NCBI GenBank assembly: GCA_903889845.1
Contig: CAISZB010000038.1
Span: forward strand, 1 to 9,382
DNA: 9,382 bases
Source of the DNA: an uncultured Verrucomicrobium sp.
GTDB taxonomy: Bacteria > Verrucomicrobiota > Verrucomicrobiia > Methylacidiphilales > GAS474
Direction of reading: 5' to 3'
Positions 1 to 6,107 of this stretch are shown one piece after another; the stretch's first letter is position 1; each line of letters begins with the position of its first letter. The position numbers and the translations under genes were made by a program. The notes below the pieces were generated by a model. The model made no database searches. It had not been told where the DNA came from and worked only from the letters and a program-made list of their open reading frames with translations.

Positions 1-33
1 CGGCTGGGTGAGGCGATCCGGAGATGAGCGGTT

Positions 34-465
34 CTACCCCTTCCGCCGCAACTCGATGATCACCTTCACCGCCTGGCCGCTTTCGTCGCTGGCTTCGAAG
101 GGGACGTAGGCGGGGGCGGGGGGGAGGGCGGCGTTCTGCCAGGCGGAGGAGTTGATCGTGGCCCCGTTGCGGTCCTTGAAGAGGGCGCGGATCTGGATGG
201 GGAGGGGCTGGAGGGTCAGGTTGCCTAGGCGGCAGGTGACCTTGAGGGCCTTTTCCTTGTTGTTGAAGCCGGTCGGGTTGACGATGTCGATCTGCTTCGC
301 CATCGAGTCGTCGGTGATGAGGAAGAGGACGGTTTCGTCCATGTCGTTTCGCGTCCAGCCGGGGCCGGGGTTCTCGTAGGCCGGGGTGACGGGCTGTGCC
401 GCGCAGCCGAGGAGGAGGGCGACCGCCGAGGCCAAAAGGAGTCGAAAAAAAGCTTTCACCCGCAT
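34..465 (-). CDS. YcfL-like (DUF1425) outer-membrane lipoprotein
   Basis: This 143-residue protein has a short basic N-terminus, a hydrophobic stretch and the lipobox LLLGC, with Cys21 as the predicted lipidated residue. Ala follows that cysteine, so there is no inner-membrane retention Asp and the outer membrane is the likely location. The mature part (about residues 45-143) resembles the YcfL/DUF1425 family, a small beta-rich periplasmic domain of unknown function. In enterobacteria ycfL lies beside lpoB, an activator of a penicillin-binding protein. Whether that neighbour follows here cannot be seen, because the window ends 33 bases downstream. The ATG lies 6 bases after the plsC stop with no good Shine-Dalgarno sequence, so translation may depend on plsC. 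It is the last visible gene of the hisC-tyrA-aroA/cmk-plsC run. The lipoprotein call is firm. The family call rests on resemblance only. Confidence 0.8.
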   Translation of the reverse strand: MRVKAFFRLLLASAVALLLGCAAQPVTPAYENPGPGWTRNDMDETVLFLITDDSMAKQIDIVNPTGFNNKEKALKVTCRLGNLTLQPLPIQIRALFKDRNGATINSSAWQNAALPPAPAYVPFEASDESGQAVKVIIELRRKG

Positions 466-471
466 CGCACT

Positions 472-1092
472 TTAGGAAATTTCCGCGATCTTGGCCATCA
501 TTTCCCGGGAGAGGGCGTCGTAGCCTTCTTTGCCCTTGATGGAGGCGAAGTCGGGGAGGTAGGGCTGCCCGATGGCGACGCGGAGGGGGTGGCGGCGGAA
601 TTTCACCTTCTCGCCATCCTGTCCCCGGGGCAGGACTTCGTAGGAGCCGAAGATGCGGACGGGGAGGATCGGGACACCGGCTTTCGCGGCGACGAGGCCC
701 GCACCGGGGGCCCCGGCTTGGAGGGTGCCGTCGAGGGAGCGGGCGCCCTCGGGGAAGAGGAGGACGGCGTGGCCTTCCTTCAGCCGTTTGATGATGATGC
801 GCAGCCCGTTCATGTCGGGCTTCTCCTGATCGACGGGGATCGAGTTGAGGCTGGAGATGAGCCAGCCGAAGCCGTTCTTCTTGAAGAGGGTCTTCCGGGC
901 CAGAAAATGGATTTCCCGTTCCATGACGCAGGCGACCATCGGGGGATCGAGGAAGCTGAGGTGGTTCGAGACGATGAGGAGGCCGCCCTTCGCGTAGGGG
1001 CGGACGTGTTCCCGTCCCTCGTAGGTGATGCCGCACGTCGTCTTCAGGAAGACGTGGGCGAGGCCGCGGGCGAAGGCGTACCAGGGATGCAT
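472..1092 (-). CDS. plsC: 1-acyl-sn-glycerol-3-phosphate acyltransferase (PlsC family)
   Basis: The 206-residue product belongs to the PlsC/LPLAT acyltransferase family, which transfers an acyl chain to lysophosphatidic acid to make phosphatidic acid at the inner face of the cytoplasmic membrane. The catalytic HX4D motif is HLSFLD, with His44 and Asp49. The phosphate-binding block is FPEGARS at residues 113-119, a variant of the usual FPEGTRS. A later block, VPILPV at residues 140-145, matches the conserved VPxxPV segment. The length is normal for short PlsC proteins. The ATG is 6 bases after the aroA-cmk stop, which points to cotranscription and probably coupling, since no strong ribosome-binding site is visible. 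A cmk-plsC order is also common in Firmicutes. Substrate specificity within the LPLAT superfamily cannot be read from the sequence, so another lysophospholipid acyltransferase role is possible. Confidence 0.92.
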   Translation of the reverse strand: MHPWYAFARGLAHVFLKTTCGITYEGREHVRPYAKGGLLIVSNHLSFLDPPMVACVMEREIHFLARKTLFKKNGFGWLISSLNSIPVDQEKPDMNGLRIIIKRLKEGHAVLLFPEGARSLDGTLQAGAPGAGLVAAKAGVPILPVRIFGSYEVLPRGQDGEKVKFRRHPLRVAIGQPYLPDFASIKGKEGYDALSREMMAKIAEIS

Positions 1093-1098
1093 GGCGGC

Positions 1099-3150
1099 TT
1101 ACTTCGCGCTTTCGGAGGTCGCCTTCTCCGCATTCTCGAAGAGGCCCTTGCCTTCGAGGAAGCCGAGGATCGTCTCGATCACCTGCTCGACGCCCAGGGT
1201 GCTGGTGTCGATGCCGACGGCGTCCTGCGCTTTTTGCAGCGGGGCGGTCTTCCGGGCGGCGTCCTGGGCGTCCCGGGAGGCGACGGCGTCGGCCTCGCCC
1301 TGGGCGGAGCGGCGCTGGGCGCGGACGTCGGGATCGGCGTCGATGAAGAACTTGAAGGGGGTGTTCGGGAAGACGACGGTGCCGATGTCGCGCCCCTCGA
1401 CGACGAGGGGGCCGGAGTCGAGGAGGGAGCGCTGCTTGTCCAGGAGGAGCTGCCGGACGGCGGGGATGGCGGCGACGGCGGAGACCGACTGGTTGATCGC
1501 CTTGTCCCGGAGGTGGGGCAGGGGATCGATGCCGTCGATCCGGATGGCCAGGGCGTCGGCCTCGATCTGGCACTCGACCTTGAGGGTCTTCAGCCGTTCC
1601 GTGACGAGGGCGGGGCGGGAGATGTCGATCTCCTCGCTGAGGAGCTTCCAGGTCAGGGCGCGGTAGATCGTGCCGGTGTTGACGTAGGCGAAGCCGAGGC
1701 GCTTCGCCAACTCGCGGGCGACGGTGCTCTTGCCGGAGGCGGCGGGCCCGTCGATGGCGATGACGTGGTTGAGGATCGTCCCTTCCTCGGGCCGGGCGGG
1801 GGGCTTCGGCGGGTTGATCTTCCGCTTCAGGGCGTGCCAGGTCCGTTCCGGCAGGCTCTGGGCGTATTTCTGGGTCAGGAATTCGAGGTGCTTCTCGAAG
1901 CCGGGGTAGGAGGTGGCGATGCAGTCGGTGTCCTCGATCCGGCTGGGATGATCGGCGGAGAGGGCGAGGACGGCGCAGGCCATGGCGATGCGGTGGTCGC
2001 CGAAGCTCTCCACCTTCGCGTGCCGGATGAGGTGGCCGCCATCGACGATCATGCCGTCGGGCTGCTCCACGACGGGGACGCCGAAGGCGCGGAGGTTCGT
2101 GGCCATGGCCTTGATCCGGTCGCTCTCCTTCACGCGCAGTTCCTTGGCGTCGCGGATCGTCGTCTGGCCGTCGGCCAGGGCGGCGGCGACGGAGAGGATC
2201 GGGATCTCGTCGATGATGTTCGGGATCTCGGCCCCGCCGATCTCGACGCCGTGGAGGCGGGTGCCGATGACTTCGAGGGTGCCGAAGGGCTCCGCGCTGG
2301 GGGCCTCCACGTGCTCCCGGATCTGGGCGCCCATCCGGATGAGGACGTTGAGGAGACCGGTGCGGGTCGGGTTCAGACCGACGTTGCGGATCGTGAGGCG
2401 GGAGCCGGGGGTGGCCGCCGCGGCGACGAGCCAGAAGGCGGCGGAGGAGAAGTCGCCCGGGACCTGGAGGTCGTTCCCGTGGAGTTTGTTCCCGCCGCGG
2501 ACGGTGACGGTGAGGCCCTCGACCTGGGCCGGGGCGTAGAAGTGGGCCAGGAGGCGCTCCGTATGGTCGCGGCTCTGGATCGGATCGGTGACGCGGGTGG
2601 TGCCCTGGGCCAGGAGGCCGGCGATGAGGACGCACGATTTCACCTGGGCGCTGGCGACGGGGGACTTGTAGTCGATCCCGGTCAGGGGCGTTCCTTCGAT
2701 GGCGAGGGGAGGGGTGTGCTTATCGCCCGTCGCGGTGATCTTCGCTCCCATCTTCGTGAGGGGGTCGATGATCCGCTTCATGGGGCGGCGGGAAAGGGAG
2801 GCGTCGCCGAAGAGCTTGCTGGCGAAGGGCTGCCCGGCCAGGAGTCCGGCCAGGAGGCGCATCCCGGTGCCGGAGTTGCCGCAGTCGAGGGGTTCCCACG
2901 GGGCCTTGAATGCTCCCTTGATGCCCTCGATGAGGAGGGTGGTCTCGTCGATGATCTCGATCTGGGCGCCCATGGCCTGGAGGGCGCGGAGGGTGCAGAG
3001 GCAATCCTCGCCGGGGAGGAAGCCGGTGACCCGAGTGGGACCGTGGGCGAGGGAGGCGAAGATGACGGCGCGGTGGGAGATGCTCTTGTCGCCGGGGACG
3101 GTGATCTCCCCGTCGATCTTCGGGGAGGGGATGATGCGGAGGTGGTTCAT
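1099..3150 (-). CDS. aroA-cmk: Bifunctional EPSP synthase / cytidylate kinase (AroA-Cmk fusion)
   Basis: This 683-residue protein joins two complete enzymes. Residues 1-428 are 3-phosphoshikimate 1-carboxyvinyltransferase, step six of the shikimate pathway: PGDKSISHR with Lys22, GNSGTGMR at 91-98, RRPM at 121-124, SAQVKS at 167-172, RDHTE at 194-198, Asp314 as probable catalytic acid, VKESDR at 340-345 and GDHR at 384-387. Residues 462-683 are CMP/dCMP kinase: P-loop GPAASGKST at 468-476, NTGTIYRALT at 491-500 and EGRDIGTVVFP at 585-595. The linker (about 429-461) is rich in Pro and Lys. It contains no in-frame ATG, GTG or TTG, so a separately started Cmk from a standard codon is unlikely. 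The frame remains open upstream to 3519, but that part is antisense-frame shadow of tyrA. The ATG at 3150 opens with a normal AroA N-terminus, 14 bases after the tyrA stop. SAQVKS and RDHTE recall class II (CP4-type) EPSP synthases, but Gly94 is kept where CP4 has Ala. Confidence 0.93.
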   Translation of the reverse strand: MNHLRIIPSPKIDGEITVPGDKSISHRAVIFASLAHGPTRVTGFLPGEDCLCTLRALQAMGAQIEIIDETTLLIEGIKGAFKAPWEPLDCGNSGTGMRLLAGLLAGQPFASKLFGDASLSRRPMKRIIDPLTKMGAKITATGDKHTPPLAIEGTPLTGIDYKSPVASAQVKSCVLIAGLLAQGTTRVTDPIQSRDHTERLLAHFYAPAQVEGLTVTVRGGNKLHGNDLQVPGDFSSAAFWLVAAAATPGSRLTIRNVGLNPTRTGLLNVLIRMGAQIREHVEAPSAEPFGTLEVIGTRLHGVEIGGAEIPNIIDEIPILSVAAALADGQTTIRDAKELRVKESDRIKAMATNLRAFGVPVVEQPDGMIVDGGHLIRHAKVESFGDHRIAMACAVLALSADHPSRIEDTDCIATSYPGFEKHLEFLTQKYAQSLPERTWHALKRKINPPKPPARPEEGTILNHVIAIDGPAASGKSTVARELAKRLGFAYVNTGTIYRALTWKLLSEEIDISRPALVTERLKTLKVECQIEADALAIRIDGIDPLPHLRDKAINQSVSAVAAIPAVRQLLLDKQRSLLDSGPLVVEGRDIGTVVFPNTPFKFFIDADPDVRAQRRSAQGEADAVASRDAQDAARKTAPLQKAQDAVGIDTSTLGVEQVIETILGFLEGKGLFENAEKATSESAK

Positions 3151-3164
3151 AGGGCGGGAGGGAG

Positions 3165-4052
3165 TCAGGGCGTTTTGTGAGGGGAAGGAGAAATCGCTTC
3201 GAGTTTCCGGCGGGTGTCGTTGGCTTTTTCCAGAAGGGCTTGGAGGGCGTCGGCATCCCCGGTTCGGAGGGCTTCCTCGGCGTTTTTCAGTTCGTTGATG
3301 AAGGTGGCGAGGATACCGCCGACTTCCTCCCGGTTGGCAAGGAGGATTTCCCGCCACATGGCGGCCGGTCCGGCGGCGATCCGGGTGGTGTCCCGGAAGC
3401 CGGGGCCGGCGGCGTGGAGGCTGGCGTCGTCGACGACGGCGGCGAGGGCGGCGGCGACGAGGTGGGGGAGGTGGCTGATCTGGGCGGTGCGGCGGTCGTG
3501 TTCCTCCGGGGTGAGGCACTCCACCCGCCCGCCGACGGCCTCCCAGAAGGCCCGCACCAGGGCGACGGCGGTGGGATCGGTCTCCGCCGTGGGGGTAAGG
3601 AGGACGGTCTTGTCCTGGAAGAGAACGGGGGCCGACTCGGGATCGAAGCCGCCTTTTTCCCGGCCCGCCATCGGATGGCCGCCGATCCAGCGCTTCCCGA
3701 GGAGGGGCGCAAGCTGGGCGACGACCGGCCCCTTCACGCTGCCGACGTCGGTGACGACGGCGGAGGGGGGGAGGGTAGGGAGGACTTCCCGGACGAGGGA
3801 TTCCATCCGGTCGATCGGAGTGCAGAGGAAGAGGAGGTCGGCTCCGGCGACGGCTTCGGCGGGGGTCTCGGCGAAGGCGACCCCGGGGAAGGCCGCTTGC
3901 AGGGGGGCCTTAGCCTTTTGGCGGGCGTAGGCGGAAAGGGATGAGGCCAGGTTTTCTTCCCGGCACTTCCAGAGGATCGCCCCGCCGATCAGCCCCGGCC
4001 CGATGACGGCGATCTTCCTGAGCGGAAACGGAGATGTCTGCGCCCCGCTCAT
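3165..4052 (-). CDS. tyrA: Prephenate/arogenate dehydrogenase
   Basis: The 295-residue protein is a TyrA-family dehydrogenase that oxidatively decarboxylates prephenate or arogenate on the way to tyrosine. A Rossmann fold opens with GPGLIGG at residues 18-24. It is followed by TDVGSVK (101-107), GGHPMAGREKGG (124-135), SHLPH with the expected catalytic-site histidine (193-197), and GFRDTTRIA (218-226) leading into the helical dimerisation domain. There is no ACT domain or chorismate mutase domain, so feedback inhibition through an ACT module is not expected. After the second beta strand, where NAD-specific members usually have an acidic residue, the sequence reads Tyr42-Ala43-Arg44-Gln45-Lys46, which suggests NADP preference. 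The start codon overlaps the hisC stop as ATGA, a sign of translational coupling. Whether prephenate or arogenate is the natural substrate cannot be told from the sequence. Confidence 0.93.
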   Translation of the reverse strand: MSGAQTSPFPLRKIAVIGPGLIGGAILWKCREENLASSLSAYARQKAKAPLQAAFPGVAFAETPAEAVAGADLLFLCTPIDRMESLVREVLPTLPPSAVVTDVGSVKGPVVAQLAPLLGKRWIGGHPMAGREKGGFDPESAPVLFQDKTVLLTPTAETDPTAVALVRAFWEAVGGRVECLTPEEHDRRTAQISHLPHLVAAALAAVVDDASLHAAGPGFRDTTRIAAGPAAMWREILLANREEVGGILATFINELKNAEEALRTGDADALQALLEKANDTRRKLEAISPSPHKTP

Positions 4053-5173
4053 GCCTTGGAAAGAACGCCCGGCAGTTCCGCCAGGAAGCGGTCGAGTTCC
4101 TGCGGGGTGCCGATGCTGACGCGGATCCAGGCGGGCATCCGGTAGCTGACCATCGACCGGACGATGATCCCCTTGGTTTGCAGCTTCTTGAAGACGGCGG
4201 CGGCGTCGCCGACCTCGACGAGGACGAAGTTCGCCTCGGAGGGGACGAAGCGGAGGCCCATCTTGGCGAAGGCCTCTTGCAGCTTCGCGCGGCCCGCGTC
4301 GGTGATCGCCTTCGTCTTTTGCTGGTGTTCCGTGTCCCCCAGCGCGGCGAGGGCGGCGGTCTGGGCCACCATGTTCGTGTTGAAGGGCTGGCGGCTCCGC
4401 TCCAGCAATCCGGCGATCTCCGGCGTCGTCAGGGCGTAGCCGATCCGCAGTCCGGCCAGGCCCTGGATCTTCGAGAAGGTCCGCATCAGGATCGCCTTCT
4501 TCCCTTCCCGGACGGCGCGGAGGGTGTCGGGCGGGTTGTCGAGGAACTCGTAGTAGGCCTCGTCGACCACGGCGATGACGTGCCCGGGGAGGGCGTCGAG
4601 GAAGCGGTCGAAGTCGGCGTTCGGGATGCGGGTCCCGGTCGGGTTGTTCGGCGAGGCGACGAAGACGAGGCGGGTGCGCGGGGTGATCGCGGCCAGGATC
4701 GCGTCGAGGTCGTGGTGGAAGCCGTCCTTTTCCTTCACCTTCACGCAGCCGACGCCGAAGAGTTGCGCCATCAGTTCGTAGACGGCGAAGGCGTTCTCCG
4801 AGGTGACGATCTCGTGTCCTGCTGGATTGGGCCGGGTGAAGGCGTGGTAGGCCAGCTCGATGATCTCGTTGGAGCCGTTGCCCAGGACGACGTTCTTCAG
4901 GTCGAGGCCGAAGGTCCGGGCGAGGGCGGTGCGGAGGTGGTAGCCCGCGCCGTCGGGATAGAGGTGGAGCTTCGGGAGGATGTCCTGGATCGCCTGCAGC
5001 GCGAGGGGGGAGGGGCCGAGGGGATTCTCGTTCGAGGCCAGCTTGATGATCGAGCCCGGTTCGAGGCCGAGTTCCCGGGCGACGTCGTCGATCGGCTTGC
5101 CCGGCTCGTACGGGATGAGGGAGGCGACTTCGGGGTTGGCTAATTCAGTGGCTGAAACGGTGGCGGCAGGCAT
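4049..5173 (-). CDS. hisC: Histidinol-phosphate / aromatic aminotransferase (HisC family)
   Basis: This 374-residue class I/II PLP-dependent aminotransferase has the HisC signatures in order: PYEPGKP (21-27), SNENPLG (47-53), GNGSNE (98-103), NNPTG (176-180), DEAYYEF (204-210), the PLP lysine in RTFSKIQGLAGLRIGY (Lys235), FNTN (264-267) and RVSIGT (351-356). HisC makes histidinol phosphate from imidazole acetol phosphate. Members placed next to tyrA and aroA, as in the Bacillus subtilis hisC-tyrA-aroE order, also transaminate phenylpyruvate and 4-hydroxyphenylpyruvate. The context therefore suggests a role in phenylalanine and tyrosine synthesis, perhaps in addition to histidine. No other his gene is present here. 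It begins 64 bases after the phosphatase stop with a pyrimidine-rich leader and no clear Shine-Dalgarno sequence. Its stop overlaps the tyrA start by 4 bases. The family is certain; the main in vivo substrate is inferred. Confidence 0.92.
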   Translation of the reverse strand: MPAATVSATELANPEVASLIPYEPGKPIDDVARELGLEPGSIIKLASNENPLGPSPLALQAIQDILPKLHLYPDGAGYHLRTALARTFGLDLKNVVLGNGSNEIIELAYHAFTRPNPAGHEIVTSENAFAVYELMAQLFGVGCVKVKEKDGFHHDLDAILAAITPRTRLVFVASPNNPTGTRIPNADFDRFLDALPGHVIAVVDEAYYEFLDNPPDTLRAVREGKKAILMRTFSKIQGLAGLRIGYALTTPEIAGLLERSRQPFNTNMVAQTAALAALGDTEHQQKTKAITDAGRAKLQEAFAKMGLRFVPSEANFVLVEVGDAAAVFKKLQTKGIIVRSMVSYRMPAWIRVSIGTPQELDRFLAELPGVLSKA

Positions 5174-5237
5174 GGCGTGGAAGAGGGAAAATCTGGGCGG
5201 GGCCGGGTCGATTGTCGATGCGGAATTCGATCCGGAA

Positions 5238-5699
5238 TCAGACCGGCCTGGCCTCGCTTCCTTTGGCCAGGGAGTCGATCAGGGCGAAGATTTTCTGCTC
5301 GATCTGGGGCAGGGCCTCCTCCGGCGTGGCGAAGTCGAGGTCGTGGACTTCCCAGTAGGTGATCCGGTCGGCCCAGTCGGGGAATTGCTCCGTCATCAGG
5401 GGGAGGTGCTCCTCCCGCTTCAGGGCGATGACGAGGTCGGCCTGTTCCAGGTCGATGCGGCGGAGGGCCTGGCGGTCCGGCGCGGTGAAGAAGGGGCTGA
5501 TGCCGCGCACCTGGAGGGCGTGCAACGTGAAGGGAGAGATGGGGCCGTCGACGAGGTGGACGGCCAGCCCCCGGGAAAAGGCCCGCCAGGGCATGTTCTT
5601 CCGGGAGGCGAGGTAGTTGAAGACCGCCTCGGAGAAGCGGCTCCGGTAGAAGTTGCCGGTGCAGATGAAGAGGATGTGCTTTTCCATGCGAACCGCCAT
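5238..5699 (-). CDS. Low-molecular-weight protein tyrosine phosphatase-like protein
   Basis: The 153-residue protein belongs to the LMW-PTP fold, cytosolic cysteine phosphatases related to arsenate reductases. The active-site loop is CTGNFYRS, giving CX5R with nucleophile Cys13 and Arg19 after a hydrophobic strand. The second loop cysteine common in classical members (CxGNxCRS) is Tyr18 here. The usual DP general-acid motif is not obvious; Asp120 or Asp122 in VHDLDF is the likely equivalent. The remaining blocks, AFSRGL (40-45) and ADLVIALKREEH (87-98), fit the family. The upstream ATG at 5699 is preferred to Met5 because GGAGGA lies 11 bases before it. The gene is divergent from the 5738 lipoprotein gene and sits 64 bases upstream of hisC, so it may share a transcript with the aromatic operon. 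The substrate is unknown. Tyrosine phosphatase, phosphoarginine phosphatase and arsenate reductase roles cannot be distinguished. Confidence 0.88.
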   Translation of the reverse strand: MAVRMEKHILFICTGNFYRSRFSEAVFNYLASRKNMPWRAFSRGLAVHLVDGPISPFTLHALQVRGISPFFTAPDRQALRRIDLEQADLVIALKREEHLPLMTEQFPDWADRITYWEVHDLDFATPEEALPQIEQKIFALIDSLAKGSEARPV

Positions 5700-5710
5700 C
5701 TTTGCACTTT

Positions 5711-5716
5711 TCCTCC
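5711..5716 (-). promoter_or_regulatory. Ribosome-binding site of the phosphatase gene
   Basis: On the minus strand this reads GGAGGA, 11 bases before the ATG at 5699 and 23 before the alternative ATG at 5687. It is the clearest Shine-Dalgarno sequence in front of any minus-strand gene here and decides the start in favour of 5699. The spacing is slightly long. Confidence 0.55.
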
Positions 5717-5737
5717 GGCTGTGAAAGAATGGAGGCG

Positions 5738-6007
5738 ATGAAAAAATTTCCCCTCCTGCTCCTGTGCTCCGTGGCGCTCCTGATCGTCTCCTGCGCCTCC
5801 AAGCTGACGAACGACAACCTGAACAAGGTGAGGACCGGGATGAACGCCTCCGAAGTCGAGGCGATCCTGGGCAAGCCCGACCGGACCGAGACGAGCGAGA
5901 CCCTGGGCATCCGGGCGACGACCTATTACTACAAGTCGTCGTCGGGCGAGGTGAAGGTCTCCTTTCTGAACGACGGCGTGATGGTGAAGGAAGGGACGTT
6001 CAAATAG
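5738..6007 (+). CDS. Small SmpA/OmlA (BamE)-like lipoprotein
   Basis: The 89-residue product starts MKKF, followed by a hydrophobic signal segment and the lipobox LIVSC, with lipidation predicted at Cys19 and Ala at +2, consistent with the outer membrane. The mature part has the SmpA/OmlA pattern: an opening like LTNDNLNKVRTGM, then an EVEAILGKP turn (a conserved LGxP-type element), a YYY strand and a final strand near FLNDG. BamE itself belongs to the beta-barrel assembly machinery, but many short relatives, including DUF3862-type proteins, have no known role, so a BamE function should not be assumed. The start is uncertain. ATG 5738 gives the most natural signal peptide, but GGAGG lies only 2 bases upstream of it. 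ATG 5729 and TTG 5702 are in-frame alternatives. It is the only plus-strand gene here, divergent from the phosphatase and convergent with topB. Confidence 0.82.
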   Translation: MKKFPLLLLCSVALLIVSCASKLTNDNLNKVRTGMNASEVEAILGKPDRTETSETLGIRATTYYYKSSSGEVKVSFLNDGVMVKEGTFK

Positions 6008-6063
6008 GCGGATGCGTACCGGCGCGAGGAGAATGCTCCCCCCGTATCAGAGCCGGGCGGTTT

Positions 6064-6107
6064 GGAGGGCGGCACTGCCTGCGCGATAGCGTAGGCAGTC
6101 GCCCCCC
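6064..6107. terminator. Long stem-loop between convergent genes, possible bidirectional terminator
   Basis: The inner stem pairs 6074-6083 (ACTGCCTGCG) with 6090-6099 (CGTAGGCAGT) around a 6-base loop, ten pairs with one G-T wobble. It extends outward by pairing 6064-6071 with 6100-6107 after a 2-base bulge and with one mismatch. The right foot touches the topB stop codon (6107-6109). The position between two convergent genes fits a shared terminator. Neither side has a clear T tract, so it is not a textbook intrinsic terminator and could instead be an interspersed palindromic repeat. The rest of 6008-6106 holds only a weak GGAG/CTCC hairpin at 6028-6039. Confidence 0.5.

Noticed and set aside
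1..33. Possible start of another gene (for example lpoB, as beside ycfL in enterobacteria).
   Set aside because: No start codon in any minus-strand frame and too little sequence to judge.
475..484. Perfect palindrome GGAAATTTCC just before the YcfL-like gene.
   Set aside because: It is made by the last plsC codons (Glu-Ile-Ser), is short, and has no partner site, so an operator is not supported.
589..3180. An 863-codon open frame on the plus strand, antisense to plsC and aroA-cmk.
   Set aside because: Its product is a low-complexity Gly/Asp/Glu/Ala/Val mixture with no recognisable domain. The opposite strand encodes well-conserved enzymes whose GC-rich third positions explain the lack of stops.
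3151..3519. An N-terminal extension of about 120 residues on AroA-Cmk, since the frame is open to 3519.
   Set aside because: The extension is Pro/Arg-rich, overlaps the conserved 3' half of tyrA in another frame, and a normal AroA N-terminus begins at the ATG at 3150.
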